Assembly (NCBI RefSeq): GCF_003254665.1
Contig: NZ_QHGY01000014.1
Location: 346 to 64,345, forward strand
Length of the DNA stretch: 64,000 nt
Origin: Billgrantia lactosivorans
Lineage (GTDB): Bacteria > Pseudomonadota > Gammaproteobacteria > Pseudomonadales > Halomonadaceae
Direction: 5' to 3'
Of the stretch, positions 38,609 through 51,801 are shown one piece after another (within the stretch, counting starts at the first letter, position 1; the number at the start of each line of letters is the position of its first letter). Position numbers and translations under genes: made by a program. Under the pieces are notes generated by a model. The model had not been told where the DNA came from. It saw nothing but the letters and a program-made list of their open reading frames with translations, and searched no databases.

Positions 38609-38720
38609 GTCAGGGGGAAAAGGGGTCGTATAGGTGGCTCTCGCGCGCGTCAACCCCTAAAATGGTCGCCGAGTCAAAAACGACCCATACATGAGTAGAG
38701 ACAAGTTGAAGGAAGTCGCC

Positions 38721-40853
<2,133 letters not shown>

Positions 40854-40876
40854 GCGCCACTCGACGCAGAAAAGCG

Positions 40877-40914
40877 AACCGCCCCCATGGCCTGGCCATG
40901 GGGGCGGTTTTTTT
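40877..40914 (+). terminator. Intrinsic terminator after pnp
   Basis: A 15-bp perfect stem (40877-40891 with 40895-40909) and three-base loop is followed by a seven-T run that begins within the stem end. It is one of the strongest terminators here. Confidence 0.93.
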
Positions 40915-40930
40915 ACGTGCCGTGGCTGAT

Positions 40931-41040
40931 CCGGGAACAGGCCCGAAGTGTCGGACCATCGAGGGGCGCTGTAAACCCTTCCCCCCGGGCGCTACCGACG
41001 CCATCCCTGGCGTAGGCCCCCCTCTACGGCCTGTTCCCGG
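40931..41040. repeat. Palindromic intergenic element with 13-bp terminal inverted repeats
   Basis: CCGGGAACAGGCC (40931-40943) is the exact complement of GGCCTGTTCCCGG (41028-41040). The 84 bases between include a further small hairpin, ACGCCA-TCCC-TGGCGT. The element fills the gap between the pnp terminator and the thiolase stop. It resembles REP/MITE-like dispersed elements, but no second copy occurs in this window and no target duplication is evident. Confidence 0.6.
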
Positions 41041-41051
41041 CGCCGCTCTGC

Positions 41052-42227
<1,176 letters not shown>

Positions 42228-42338
42228 TGGAATTCTCCTGAGTCGTTCGGACGCTGAGAGGACCAGCATAGGCGACTCTTGTGCGCTGCGGCAATGGCCA
42301 TGCGCAGATGGTCCCCGCTCGCGCCGTCAGCCAGGCCG

Positions 42339-42719
42339 TCAGGCGAACTGGACGGGAATGGCGTTGCTGGTGTGGCTGACGGCATTGCCCTCCTGCAGGT
42401 AGACGAGACGCGGCTGGTGGTTCTCCAGTTCGGCCTCGCTGTAGTGAGCATAGCTGCAAATGATCACGCGGTCGCCGGGGCCGGCCAGGTGCGCGGCGGC
42501 GCCGTTGATCGAGATGACCCGCGAGCCCTCCTCGGCGCGAATGGCATAGGTGGTGAAGCGCTGGCCGTTGGCGACGTTGTAGATCTGGATCTGCTCGTTC
42601 TCGCGGATGCCGGCCATGTCCAGCAGTTCGCCGTCGATGGCGCAGGAGCCTTCGTAATTGAGCACGGCATGGGTGACACGGGCCATGTGCAGCTTGGCCT
42701 TGAGCATGACGGTGAACAT
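42339..42719 (-). CDS. panD: Aspartate 1-decarboxylase
   Basis: Makes beta-alanine for pantothenate and coenzyme A. It has 126 residues. The proenzyme self-cleaves between Gly24 and Ser25 in YEGSCAIDG to form the pyruvoyl cofactor. The start is the ATG at 42719. It is the last of a panB-panC-panD run (panC ends 35 bases upstream), so the whole pantothenate branch is encoded together. Confidence 0.97.
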   Translation of the reverse strand: MFTVMLKAKLHMARVTHAVLNYEGSCAIDGELLDMAGIRENEQIQIYNVANGQRFTTYAIRAEEGSRVISINGAAAHLAGPGDRVIICSYAHYSEAELENHQPRLVYLQEGNAVSHTSNAIPVQFA

Positions 42720-42754
42720 GCGGGCTTCTTCCTCCGGGTGTATCGCACGCCGCT

Positions 42755-43603
42755 TTAGCGCGGCAGGGTCAGGGTCAGGTTGTCGATCAGGCGGGTGGGG
42801 CCCAGGCGAGCCGCGGTGAGCAGCACGGCCTCGCGGGTGGCGGCGGTCACCGGGCCGAGGTCGGCGGCACGAAGCTCCAGGTAGTCGGGCGCGAAGCCGG
42901 CCTCGCGCAGCCGCGCCAGGCCGGCCGCGAGGGTGGGGGCGACGGGCTCGCCGGCCTCCAGCGCCTCGCGCAGCGCGGCCAGGGTGCGCTGCAGCTCGGG
43001 GGCCGTGGCGCGCGCGCGGCTGTCGAGGTAACCGTTGCGCGACGACAGCGCCAGGCCGTCGTCGGCGCGCACGATGGGGACGCCGACGATCTCGATGGGA
43101 AAATGCAGGTCGTCGACCAGCTTGCGGATCACCGCCAGCTGCTGGTAGTCCTTCTCGCCGAAGCAGGCCACGTCGGGCTGCACCAGGTTGAAGAGAATGC
43201 TGACCACGGTGGAGACGCCGTCGAAATGGCCGGGCCGCGAGCCGCCGCACAGCCCCTCGCTGACGGCGGGAACGCAGACCCGGGTCTGCGCGTCGAGTCC
43301 GCGGGGGTAGAGGGTCGCCACGGTGGGGGTGAACAGCAGGTCGCAGCCCGCCGCCTCGAGCTTCGCCTGGTCGTCGGCCAGGGTGCGCGGGTAGGCATCG
43401 AGATCCTCGCCCGGCCCGAACTGCAGCGGGTTGACGAACACCGTCGCCACCACCACGTCGGCATGGCGGCGTGCCGTCTCCACCAGCGCCAGGTGTCCGG
43501 CGTGCAGGTTGCCCATGGTCGGCACCAGGCCGATGCGCTGGCCGCGGCGCCGGTATTCACCGAGGGTCTCACGCAGTGCAGGGATGTCTCGCAGGGTACG
43601 CAT
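42755..43603 (-). CDS. panC: Pantothenate synthetase
   Basis: ATP-dependent ligation of pantoate and beta-alanine. It has 282 residues in a Rossmann-like nucleotidyltransferase fold: MGNLHAGH with the HIGH-like motif at residues 34-37, [28 protein letters not shown] and the KMSKS-like SSRNGYL. It follows panB after 30 bases. Confidence 0.97.
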   Translation of the reverse strand: MRTLRDIPALRETLGEYRRRGQRIGLVPTMGNLHAGHLALVETARRHADVVVATVFVNPLQFGPGEDLDAYPRTLADDQAKLEAAGCDLLFTPTVATLYPRGLDAQTRVCVPAVSEGLCGGSRPGHFDGVSTVVSILFNLVQPDVACFGEKDYQQLAVIRKLVDDLHFPIEIVGVPIVRADDGLALSSRNGYLDSRARATAPELQRTLAALREALEAGEPVAPTLAAGLARLREAGFAPDYLELRAADLGPVTAATREAVLLTAARLGPTRLIDNLTLTLPR

Positions 43604-43633
43604 CAGCGGGCCTCCTCAAGGCAACGAGCGGAA

Positions 43634-44425
43634 CTAGAAGCAGTGTTCCTCGGCCGGGAAGCGGCGCGCCTTGACGTCTTCGTGATAGCGGCGGAAGGCG
43701 CCGGCGATGTCGTCCGCCTCGGCCATGAAGTTCTTGACGAAGCGTGGGGTGCGGCCATGGGTGACGCCCAGCACGTCGTGCATGACGAGGATCTGGCCGT
43801 CGGTGTCCGGGCCGGCGCCGATGCCGATCACCGGCACGTCGAGGGCCTCGGTGATCGCACGACCGAGGCTTGCCGGCACGCACTCCAGCAGGATGACCGA
43901 GGCGCCGGCCTCGACCAGCGTGCGGGCATCCTCGAGGATCTGGGCGGCGCGCTCGGCGTCGCGCCCCTGGACCTTGTAGCCGCCGAGCTGGTAGACCGTC
44001 TGCGGGGTCAGGCCCAGGTGGGCGCAGACCGGCACGCCGCGGCGGGTCAGCTCGCGAATGCCGTCGGCCATCCACGCCTCGCCTTCCACCTTGACCAGTT
44101 CGGCGCCGGCGCGCATCAGCGCGCCGGCATCGTCGAGCATGCGTTCAGTGGTGGCATTGCTCATGAACGGCAGGTCGGCCATCAGCAGGCTCGCGCCCTT
44201 GGCTCGGGCCGCGCAGCGCGTGTGGTAGCAGATGTCGGCGAGGGTCACCGGCAGCGTGCTGGCATGGCCCTGCAGCACCATGCCCAACGAGTCGCCGACC
44301 AGCAGTACCTCGATGCCCGCCTCGGCGGCCGTGCGCGCGAAGGAGGCGTCGTAGGCGGTCAGGCAGCTGAAGGTTTCACCTGTGCGCTTGTAGGCCTGCA
44401 GCGTGCTTAGCGTGACGGTTTTCAT
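43634..44425 (-). CDS. panB: 3-methyl-2-oxobutanoate hydroxymethyltransferase
   Basis: Transfers a hydroxymethyl group from methylene-tetrahydrofolate to ketoisovalerate, the first step to pantoate. It has 263 residues in a TIM barrel; LTAYDASFARTAAEAGIEVLLVGDSLGMVLQG and VPVCAHLGLTPQ are diagnostic. It lies 110 bases downstream of folK on the same strand, matching the pseudomonad pcnB-folK-panB-panC order. Confidence 0.97.
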   Translation of the reverse strand: MKTVTLSTLQAYKRTGETFSCLTAYDASFARTAAEAGIEVLLVGDSLGMVLQGHASTLPVTLADICYHTRCAARAKGASLLMADLPFMSNATTERMLDDAGALMRAGAELVKVEGEAWMADGIRELTRRGVPVCAHLGLTPQTVYQLGGYKVQGRDAERAAQILEDARTLVEAGASVILLECVPASLGRAITEALDVPVIGIGAGPDTDGQILVMHDVLGVTHGRTPRFVKNFMAEADDIAGAFRRYHEDVKARRFPAEEHCF

Positions 44426-44535
44426 GGCGTGCTCTCGTTATGTTTCGGGGCGCCTGGCGCGGAGCGGCGGTGCCAAGGCTGCGCCTGATTGTTACCCGAA
44501 TGCGGCGGTCGTGTCGACCGGTAACACCTCGCGCC

Positions 44536-45039
44536 TCAGCTGGCGTCGTCAGGTAACACTTCGACCTCGCCGGGCGCGGCAAGTGCTTCCGCCAGCGCCG
44601 CAATACGACGCCCGTCCGGTAGCCGCAGCCCAGGCGCCAGCTCGAGGAGCGGCAGCAGGACGAAGGCGCGCGTCGCCATTTCGCGATGCGGTACCTGCAG
44701 CCGTGGCAGCGTCAGGAACTCGTCCCCGTACAGTAGCAGGTCGAGATCCAGGGTGCGGGGCCCCCAGTGGCGCAGCCGGATGCGGCGGTGGCGCTGTTCC
44801 AGGGCCTGCAGCTGGTCGAGCAGGGCCAGTGGCGAGAGGCGCGTGCGCAGGTGGGCGACGGCGTTGATGAAATCCGGCTGGTCCTGCGGCCCGACCGGGC
44901 GGCTGGCATAGAGCCGCGAGGCGGCGATGCGCCGGCTCAGCGGCAGGCGGTCGAGCTCGTCGAGCGCGCGGCGGACCTGAGCGATCGGCTCGTCGAGATT
45001 GCTGCCGAGCGCGACATACACATCGACGAGAGGGGTCAT
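44536..45039 (-). CDS. folK: Dihydropterin pyrophosphokinase
   Basis: Activates 6-hydroxymethyl-dihydropterin with ATP for FolP. It has 167 residues. VYVALGSNLDEP at the start, then RHWGPRTLDLDLLLYG and PRLQVPHREMATRAFVLLPL, are conserved. The start codon overlaps the pcnB stop by four bases (ATGA, 45036-45039), so it is translated with pcnB, as in many gammaproteobacteria. Confidence 0.97.
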   Translation of the reverse strand: MTPLVDVYVALGSNLDEPIAQVRRALDELDRLPLSRRIAASRLYASRPVGPQDQPDFINAVAHLRTRLSPLALLDQLQALEQRHRRIRLRHWGPRTLDLDLLLYGDEFLTLPRLQVPHREMATRAFVLLPLLELAPGLRLPDGRRIAALAEALAAPGEVEVLPDDAS

Positions 45040-46436
45040 GAGGAGCCGGGCGAGCTCCGCCGTCGACGCTTGCGCGGGCGCCGGCGGCGAGAGTCGTTGC
45101 CACCCGGTCCGGCATCGGCCCCCGCCTTCTCCAGCAGTCGCCGCTGTTCGTGCTCGTCGCCCTCCTGATAGGCGGTCCACCAGGCGCCGAGGCCGGGCTC
45201 GATCTCGCCGGCGGCCTCGCGCAGCAGCAGGAAGTCGTAGGCGGCCCGAAAGCGCGGATGCTCGCGGGTCTGCAGCGCACGCTTGCCGCGCCGCTGCGGC
45301 AGGCGCTGCTGCAGATCCCAGATATCGCGCATCGGCAGGCTGAAGCGCTTGGGGATCGAGATGTGCTTGAGCTGGCGCGACAGCGCTTGCTGCGAGGCGA
45401 GCTGCAGGGCGGGAATGGGCGGCATGCCCTCGGCCTCCAGCGCGGCCTGGCGGTGCTGTACCGGCCCCCACAGCAGGGCGGCGAAGAGGAAGGCCGGCGT
45501 GACCGGGCGCTCCTCGTGGATACGCCGGTCGGTGCTCGCCAGCGCCTGCTCGATCAATGCCTCGACCCACGGCTGCTCGGCCATCGTCTCCTCGGCCTCG
45601 GGGAAGAGCATGGCGAACAGACCGTAGTGGCGCAGCAGGCGGAAGGTCTCCACGCCATGACCGGCCATGAACAGCTTGAGCACTTCGTCGAACAGGCGCG
45701 CCGGGGGGATCTGCAGCAGCAGGGGCGCCAGCTCGCCGATCGGCGCCTCCGAGTCCGGCGCGATGTGGAAGTCGAGCTTGGCCGCGAAGCGCACGGCGCG
45801 CAGCATGCGTACCGGATCCTCGCGGTAGCGAACGGCGGGGTCGCCGATCAGGCGCAGGGTGCGCGACTCGATGTCCTGCATGCCGTCGGCAAAGTCGTGG
45901 ATCGAGAAGTCGGCGATGCTGTAGTAGATGGCGTTGACGGTGAAGTCGCGGCGGATGGCGTCTTCCTGGATGTTGCCCCAGACGTTGTCGCGCAGCAGCA
46001 GCCCGTGTTCCGACTGCTGGGCGACCTGCTCGCCGTGGTCGTCGCCGTGGGTGCCACGGAAGGTCGTGACCTCGATCACCTCGCGGCCGAAGCGCACGTG
46101 CACGATGCGGAAACGCCGGCCGATGATGCGCGAATTGCGAAACAGCTCCCGCACCTGCTCCGGCGTGGCGTCGGTCGCGACGTCGAAATCCTTGGGCATC
46201 TTGCCGAGCAGCGAGTCGCGTATGCAGCCGCCCACCAGGTACGCCTCGAAGCCGGCGTTGTGCAGCCGATAGAGGACCTTCAGGGCCGCCTCGCTGAAGT
46301 GCTGGCGCGAAATGGGGTGTTGGTCGCGGGGAACGATTCGAGGGCCTGCCTGCCCCCCGGAAGCGTCCTGGGGGCCGAAGAGGGTCCTGAAGTGCGCACC
46401 AGGGCTCTGCAGAAAGCGGGTAAATCCTTTGAACAT
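45036..46436 (-). CDS. pcnB: Poly(A) polymerase I
   Basis: Adds poly(A) tails to RNA and so promotes decay. It has 466 residues of the class II nucleotidyltransferase type: GG at 69-70 and DFD at 83-85 within VGGCIRDSLLGKMPKDFDVATDA, and RRDFTVNAIYY. A very basic C-terminal tail (RRRRPRKRRRR) favours poly(A) polymerase over CCA-adding enzyme. The ATG at 46436 begins MFKGFTRFLQ; a GTG 19 codons upstream overlaps a promoter-like sequence. The crcZ-like RNA lies immediately upstream, as in Pseudomonas. Confidence 0.95.
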   Translation of the reverse strand: MFKGFTRFLQSPGAHFRTLFGPQDASGGQAGPRIVPRDQHPISRQHFSEAALKVLYRLHNAGFEAYLVGGCIRDSLLGKMPKDFDVATDATPEQVRELFRNSRIIGRRFRIVHVRFGREVIEVTTFRGTHGDDHGEQVAQQSEHGLLLRDNVWGNIQEDAIRRDFTVNAIYYSIADFSIHDFADGMQDIESRTLRLIGDPAVRYREDPVRMLRAVRFAAKLDFHIAPDSEAPIGELAPLLLQIPPARLFDEVLKLFMAGHGVETFRLLRHYGLFAMLFPEAEETMAEQPWVEALIEQALASTDRRIHEERPVTPAFLFAALLWGPVQHRQAALEAEGMPPIPALQLASQQALSRQLKHISIPKRFSLPMRDIWDLQQRLPQRRGKRALQTREHPRFRAAYDFLLLREAAGEIEPGLGAWWTAYQEGDEHEQRRLLEKAGADAGPGGNDSRRRRPRKRRRRSSPGSS

Positions 46437-46472
46437 GCGGCGATTTCGACTCGCAGTGTGCGAAAGTTGTAG

Positions 46473-46500
46473 AGTGTAGCCGACCACCGACACCTTGCAA
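46473..46500 (-). promoter_or_regulatory. Possible pcnB promoter
   Basis: On the minus strand TTGCAA (46500-46495) and TACACT (46478-46473) are spaced by 16 bases. They lie between the crcZ terminator and the pcnB start, in the right place for an independent promoter. Confidence 0.5.
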
Positions 46501-46540
46501 AGCGGCGGAGGCTTTCATCGCAGGGACCGGGCAGGAGAGC

Positions 46541-46574
46541 GCAAAGCAAAAGAGGAGGCCGCTGGGCCTCCTCT
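46541..46574 (-). terminator. Intrinsic terminator of the CrcZ-like RNA
   Basis: The perfect 10-bp stem AGAGGAGGCC/GGCCTCCTCT with loop CAGC (minus strand, 46574-46551) is followed by TTTGCTTTGC. Confidence 0.85.
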
Positions 46575-47045
46575 GACAAGCTAAACGGTGCTGCGTCCTT
46601 GCGGCTGTTTCTTCTTCGTGATGGCGCATCGCCTTGAATACGCACCACAGTCACCAAGAGTCACAGGCAAACAATGTTGTTGTGATTGTTCACGTTCCTG
46701 GTGGCGACCGCCTCGTATTCAAAACAATAATCCAACCACGACGGCACAGGAGGTATGCCTGCCTTCGGCTTGTTGATGTTGTTGCCGAAGGTGCGCTTTT
46801 GCGGCCATTGTTCTTGTTGTGGGCCGGGGCTGGCGCGTCGCGTCCTGGGATCCGGTGCTTCGCTCGGGTCTTGTTGTTGTGGAGCAAATAAAGCGAAGGG
46901 CGGCTCGCTGGGGCGTCTTGTCGTTGTTGCCCCTGGCCGCATCCTCTTCACGACCTGCCATTGTTGTTGTTGGCGCAGGCCCTGCCTTCCCTGATGCCTT
47001 GTTCTTGTTGTTGGCTCGGGTGGCAGCCGGATGTTGTTTTTCTTG
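46541..47045 (-). ncRNA. crcZ: CrcZ-like small RNA (predicted Hfq/Crc decoy)
   Basis: About 505 bases between cbrB and pcnB with no credible gene. The minus strand carries nine A-rich CAA/AAGAA-type motifs, within 47031-47048, 46997-47014, 46958-46975, 46917-46931, 46868-46882, 46805-46822, 46769-46786, 46672-46690 and 46605-46620 (for example CAACAACAAGAACAA). Such AAnAAnAA motifs bind Hfq together with Crc. In Pseudomonas the RNA CrcZ, activated by CbrB and sigma-54, lies between cbrB and pcnB and titrates Hfq/Crc to relieve catabolite repression. Here the position, a GG-N10-GC promoter, an upstream inverted repeat and the terminator all agree. The start is inferred from the promoter. It seems longer and richer in motifs than the roughly 400-base P. 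aeruginosa RNA. No transcript evidence is available. Confidence 0.82.
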
Positions 47046-47054
47046 CCCAGTATG

Positions 47055-47072
47055 TTGCACGGCACATGCCAA
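47055..47072 (-). promoter_or_regulatory. Sigma-54 promoter of the CrcZ-like RNA
   Basis: The minus strand reads TTGGCATG-TGCC-GTGCAA (47072-47055). The GG (47070-47069) and GC (47058-47057) are exactly ten bases apart, and six of seven bases of TGGCACG match. Transcription would start near 47045. CbrB, encoded just upstream, is a sigma-54 activator. Confidence 0.82.
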
Positions 47073-47145
47073 GGTGTTTTTTAGTCCAATGAAAACAGTC
47101 GATTGGCGGCCCGTTGTGAGGGAGGGACCGCTCGGCATGGCCAAT

Positions 47146-47198
47146 GTGTTACCCCTGCTGCGCCATGTCGGGGCAGATTCTGGGTGGGAAGGTAACAC
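47146..47198. promoter_or_regulatory. Candidate CbrB enhancer (upstream activating sequence)
   Basis: GTGTTACC (47146-47153) and GGTAACAC (47191-47198) form a perfect 8-bp inverted repeat separated by 37 bases. It lies about 75-130 bases upstream of the -24 box. That is the usual distance for enhancer sites of NtrC-family activators, so CbrB is the likely ligand. Confidence 0.6.
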
Positions 47199-47226
47199 CT
47201 GGTGCAGGCAAGCCTGTCGGGGCATG

Positions 47227-47260
47227 AAAAAGCGCCTGCGGCCAACCGGCCGAGGCGCTT
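47227..47260 (-). terminator. Intrinsic terminator after cbrB
   Basis: On the minus strand AAGCGCCT...AGGCGCTT (47260-47230), with an inner GGCC/GGCC stem, is followed by TTT. It isolates cbrB from the downstream RNA gene, which therefore depends on its own promoter. Confidence 0.85.
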
Positions 47261-47296
47261 GAACGTTAGTCGTACGCTGGCGAGGCGTGTCGAGCG

Positions 47297-48668
<1,372 letters not shown>

Positions 48669-48691
<23 letters not shown>

Positions 48692-51626
48692 CGGTATGTT
48701 CACCATCCTGTCGTTCGGTGGGCAGCCACAGGCAGATGCGGGTGCCACGTTCCTGCCCTGGGGGCGGTGATTCGATCTCGATCCTGCCGTGGTGCTCGGC
48801 CACGATGCTGTAGACCAGCGGCAGGCCAAGCCCGGTCCCTTCTCCCGGCGGCTTGGTGGTGGTGAAGGGCTCGAAGAGGTGCTCGCGAACCCGGTCGTCG
48901 AGCCCGTGCCCCTCGTCGGTGACGGTGACCTTCAACATGTCGCCAGCCGGCTCGGCATCGATCACCACCTCGCCCTCCGGCTCGCTGGCGTCGCGTGCGT
49001 TGCTCAGCAGGTTGATCATGACCTGCTGCAGCCGCTGGGCGTCGCCGAGCACTTCGAGTTCGGCGGGGCAGAGGTTGCGATAACGAACATCCTCTCCCGA
49101 GCGCGCCAGCCGGATCAAGTGCAGCGCCTCGTCGGCGATGGCGGCGATGGAGACCGGGGCCAGGACGGAGCCCTTGACGTGGCGGCCGCCGTGGGCGAAG
49201 CCGACCAGCGAGCCGACGATGCGCGAGATGCGGTCGGTCAGCTGCTGGATCTGGCGAGCGGTCTCCAGCACCTCGGGGTCGTCGGTGTCGTAGCGCAGGT
49301 TCTGTGCCAGCGACGAGATGCCGGTCACCGGGTTGCCGATCTCGTGGGCCACCCCGGCCGCCAGCTGGCCGATCGAGGCCAGCCTCGCGGCGTGCACCAG
49401 TTCGTCTTCGAGCCACTTCATCTCGCTGTGGTCCTCGATCAGGATCACGGTGCCGCCGCGCACGTCGTCGTCGGCCTGCAGCTCGGCACGATGGAAGGTG
49501 AGGTAGCGAACGCTGCCCTTGAGCTCGACCGGCTGCTTGTAGAGGTGGTCGTTGGGCTCGTTCAGGGCGCGTCCCAGCAGCTCGCCCCAGGGCGGCGGCA
49601 GGCCGTCGCGGCGCGACCCCACCACGCTCGCGCCGTCGATGCCGGAGAGTTCGGCCAGGGCGTCGTTCCACATCAGCAGCTCGTCGTCGACGCCGAAGGC
49701 GCACAGCCCGACCGGCAGCCGGGCGAGGATGCGGCGGTGGTAGCGGCGCAAGCCGTCGAGCTCGCGCGCCAGCCCGGTGAGACGCGAGCGATAGGCCTCC
49801 AGCCGGCTCTCGACAAAGTGAATGTCGTCGGTGGGCTCCTGGCCGCTGCGGCGGTAGGGCAGGTAGCGGTCGACGATGTCCTGCGCCACCGAGGGCCCCA
49901 TCAGCCCGGAGAGGTTGGCCTGGATGCGATCGCGCAGCCGGCGCAGGGCGTAGGGACGGCCGTCGAGCGGCGACATGCCGAGGTCGGTGAGGGCGCGTTC
50001 GACCTCGCGCTGGGCGACGTCCTCGCCCAGCACCTGGGCCAGCGGTTGCTTGAACTCCTCGCCGTTGGTGGCGATCAGCGGCAGCCGCTTGGGGCGGATC
50101 ACGGCGTCCACCGAACACGCCTCGGCGGCGGCGCGCTCGCCCTCGGAGGTGGGCGTGGCCAGCGAGACGATGATGAAGACGAGGATGTTGAGCGCCAGCG
50201 AGACCAGGGTCACCACGTACCAGTCGGGCTCGCCGACGAGCAGCTCCAGCCCCGGCGGGATCAGCAGCAGGGTGGGCAGGCCGGTGAGCAGCGGCAGCCA
50301 CAGCCCGGCGAGCCAGATCAGGACGCCCACGACCAGGCCCGAGACCATGCCCTTGCGGTTGGCGCCTGGCCAGTAGAGCAGCGCCAGCAGCCCCGGCAGG
50401 CACTGGGCCATGCCGACGAAGGCCGCCAGGCCCAGGGTGGTCAGGTCGTGGTGGACACCCACCGTGCGGTAGAACAGCCAGCCGCCGAGAATGACGCCGG
50501 CCATCAGCGCCCGGCGCAGCCAGCGCAGCCAGCGATAGAGGTTGGGCTGGGCCTCGGGCGGGTGGGCGACCAGCAGCATGTGATTGAGGATCATGCCCGA
50601 CAGCGCCATGGCGATGATCACCATGGTGCCGCTGCTGGCGGCGAGGCCGGCGAGGAAGGCCAGCGCCTGGATCCAGAAGGCGTCGGACAGGCCGAAGGCC
50701 AGGTAGGCGGCGCTTGCCACCTCGTGGCTGCCCAGGCGCTGACCGGCCCACAGGATCAGCGGCACGGGGAGCGCCATCAGCAGCAGAAACAGCGGCAGCG
50801 ACCAGCTCGCCTGCAGCAGGGTGTGGCGCGACAGGGTCTCGGCGAAGGTGATGTGGAAGATGTGCGGCATCAGCAGCGCCGTCGCGAAGAACAGCAGCAG
50901 CAGCGTGCGCCAGTGGGCGGCGTCGGGCTGCATCACGCTGGCCTGGTAGGCCTGCCCGGGGCCGTCCAGCCAGATCTGCAGGTCGGCGGGACCGTCGAAC
51001 ACCACGAACAGGGCGAACGCGCCCAGCGCCAGCATGGCGACGAGCTTGACCACCGAGGTGAAGGCAATGACGGCGAGCAGGGTGTCGTGTCGGGCGGGCC
51101 CCTTGCCGTGGCGCGTACCGAAGATCATCGCGAACAGCGCGATCAGCGTGCACAGCACCAGGGCGAGCAGTGCCGGCGAGCCGGCGCCGGTCATGCGCTG
51201 GATGGCATCGCCCAGGGTCTGCACCTGCAGGGCCAGCAGCGGCAGCACCGCCAGCAGGCTGATCAGCGTGATCAGGGTGCCGACCCAGCGTGAGCGGAAG
51301 CGAAAGGCGAACAGGTCGGCCAGCGAGGCGAGCTGGTGGGTCCGCGCCATGCGCTGGATCGGCACCAGCAGCACCGGTGCCAGCAGGAAGGCCCCCGCCG
51401 CGCCCAGGTAGTAGGTGAGATAGCCATAGCCCGAGCCGGCGGCCAGCTCCAGGCTGCCGTAGATCGCCCAGGCGCTGGCATAGACGCCGAGCGCCAGGGT
51501 GTAGACCGCCGGGTGGCGGGTCACGCTGCGGCTGAGCCAGCCCCGTTCCACCGCCAGTGCGCAGAGGAACATCAGCGACAGGAAGCCGATGCCGAGGGTG
51601 AACACGCTGGCCAGGCTAGCGTTCAT
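48669..51626 (-). CDS. cbrA: Sensor histidine kinase CbrA with SSS-transporter domain
   Basis: A membrane sensor kinase of 985 residues. The N-terminal half (about 1-500) is a sodium/solute symporter-family domain with about thirteen membrane segments, linked to histidine uptake in Pseudomonas CbrA. A STAC-like connector, a PAS domain (about 640-740) and a kinase core with phospho-acceptor His761 in GVAHEIGNPVTG follow, then HATPase motifs NLLSNARDAS, DEGHGL and GTGLGLPLV. It responds to carbon/nitrogen state and phosphorylates CbrB. It overlaps both cbrX (11 bases) and cbrB (23 bases), a tightly coupled unit. Confidence 0.95.
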
Positions 51627-51792
51627 CGAGCTTCCTCTTCTGCTCCAGCCACAGCGTCAGCGCGATCAGCACGCCCCAGATGGCGAAGGGGCGATACCAG
51701 GCGACACCGGGGGTCGACCAGCCGCTCATCAGCAGGGGCGACAGCAAGTAGCCGCCGAAGACCAGAAACAGCATGATGCGATAGACGTACAT
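51616..51792 (-). CDS. cbrX: Small membrane protein CbrX
   Basis: A 58-residue frame between gluQ and cbrA. It starts MYVYRIMLFLVFGGYLL, has two hydrophobic segments (about 5-22 and 33-48) and a charged end, LEQKRKLDER. It begins nine bases after the gluQ stop and overlaps the cbrA start by 11 bases. In Pseudomonas putida a small gene in this position, cbrX, is translationally coupled to cbrA. The assignment rests on position and size; the function is unknown. A frame on the same strand covering these bases (51805-51623) encodes nothing recognisable. Confidence 0.8.
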   Translation of the reverse strand: MYVYRIMLFLVFGGYLLSPLLMSGWSTPGVAWYRPFAIWGVLIALTLWLEQKRKLDER

Positions 51793-51801
51793 GAAGGTTC
51801 G

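Noticed and set aside
44426-44535. Possible regulatory repeats with GTAACAC between folK and panB
   Set aside because: Two GTAACAC-like words occur, but one lies within folK coding sequence and they are not arranged as an enhancer; no sigma-54 promoter is nearby.
46605-47048. CAA-rich repeats as a simple microsatellite or CRISPR-like array
   Set aside because: The motifs differ in length and spacing and lack a constant repeat or spacer unit; they fit Hfq/Crc-binding motifs scattered along one RNA.
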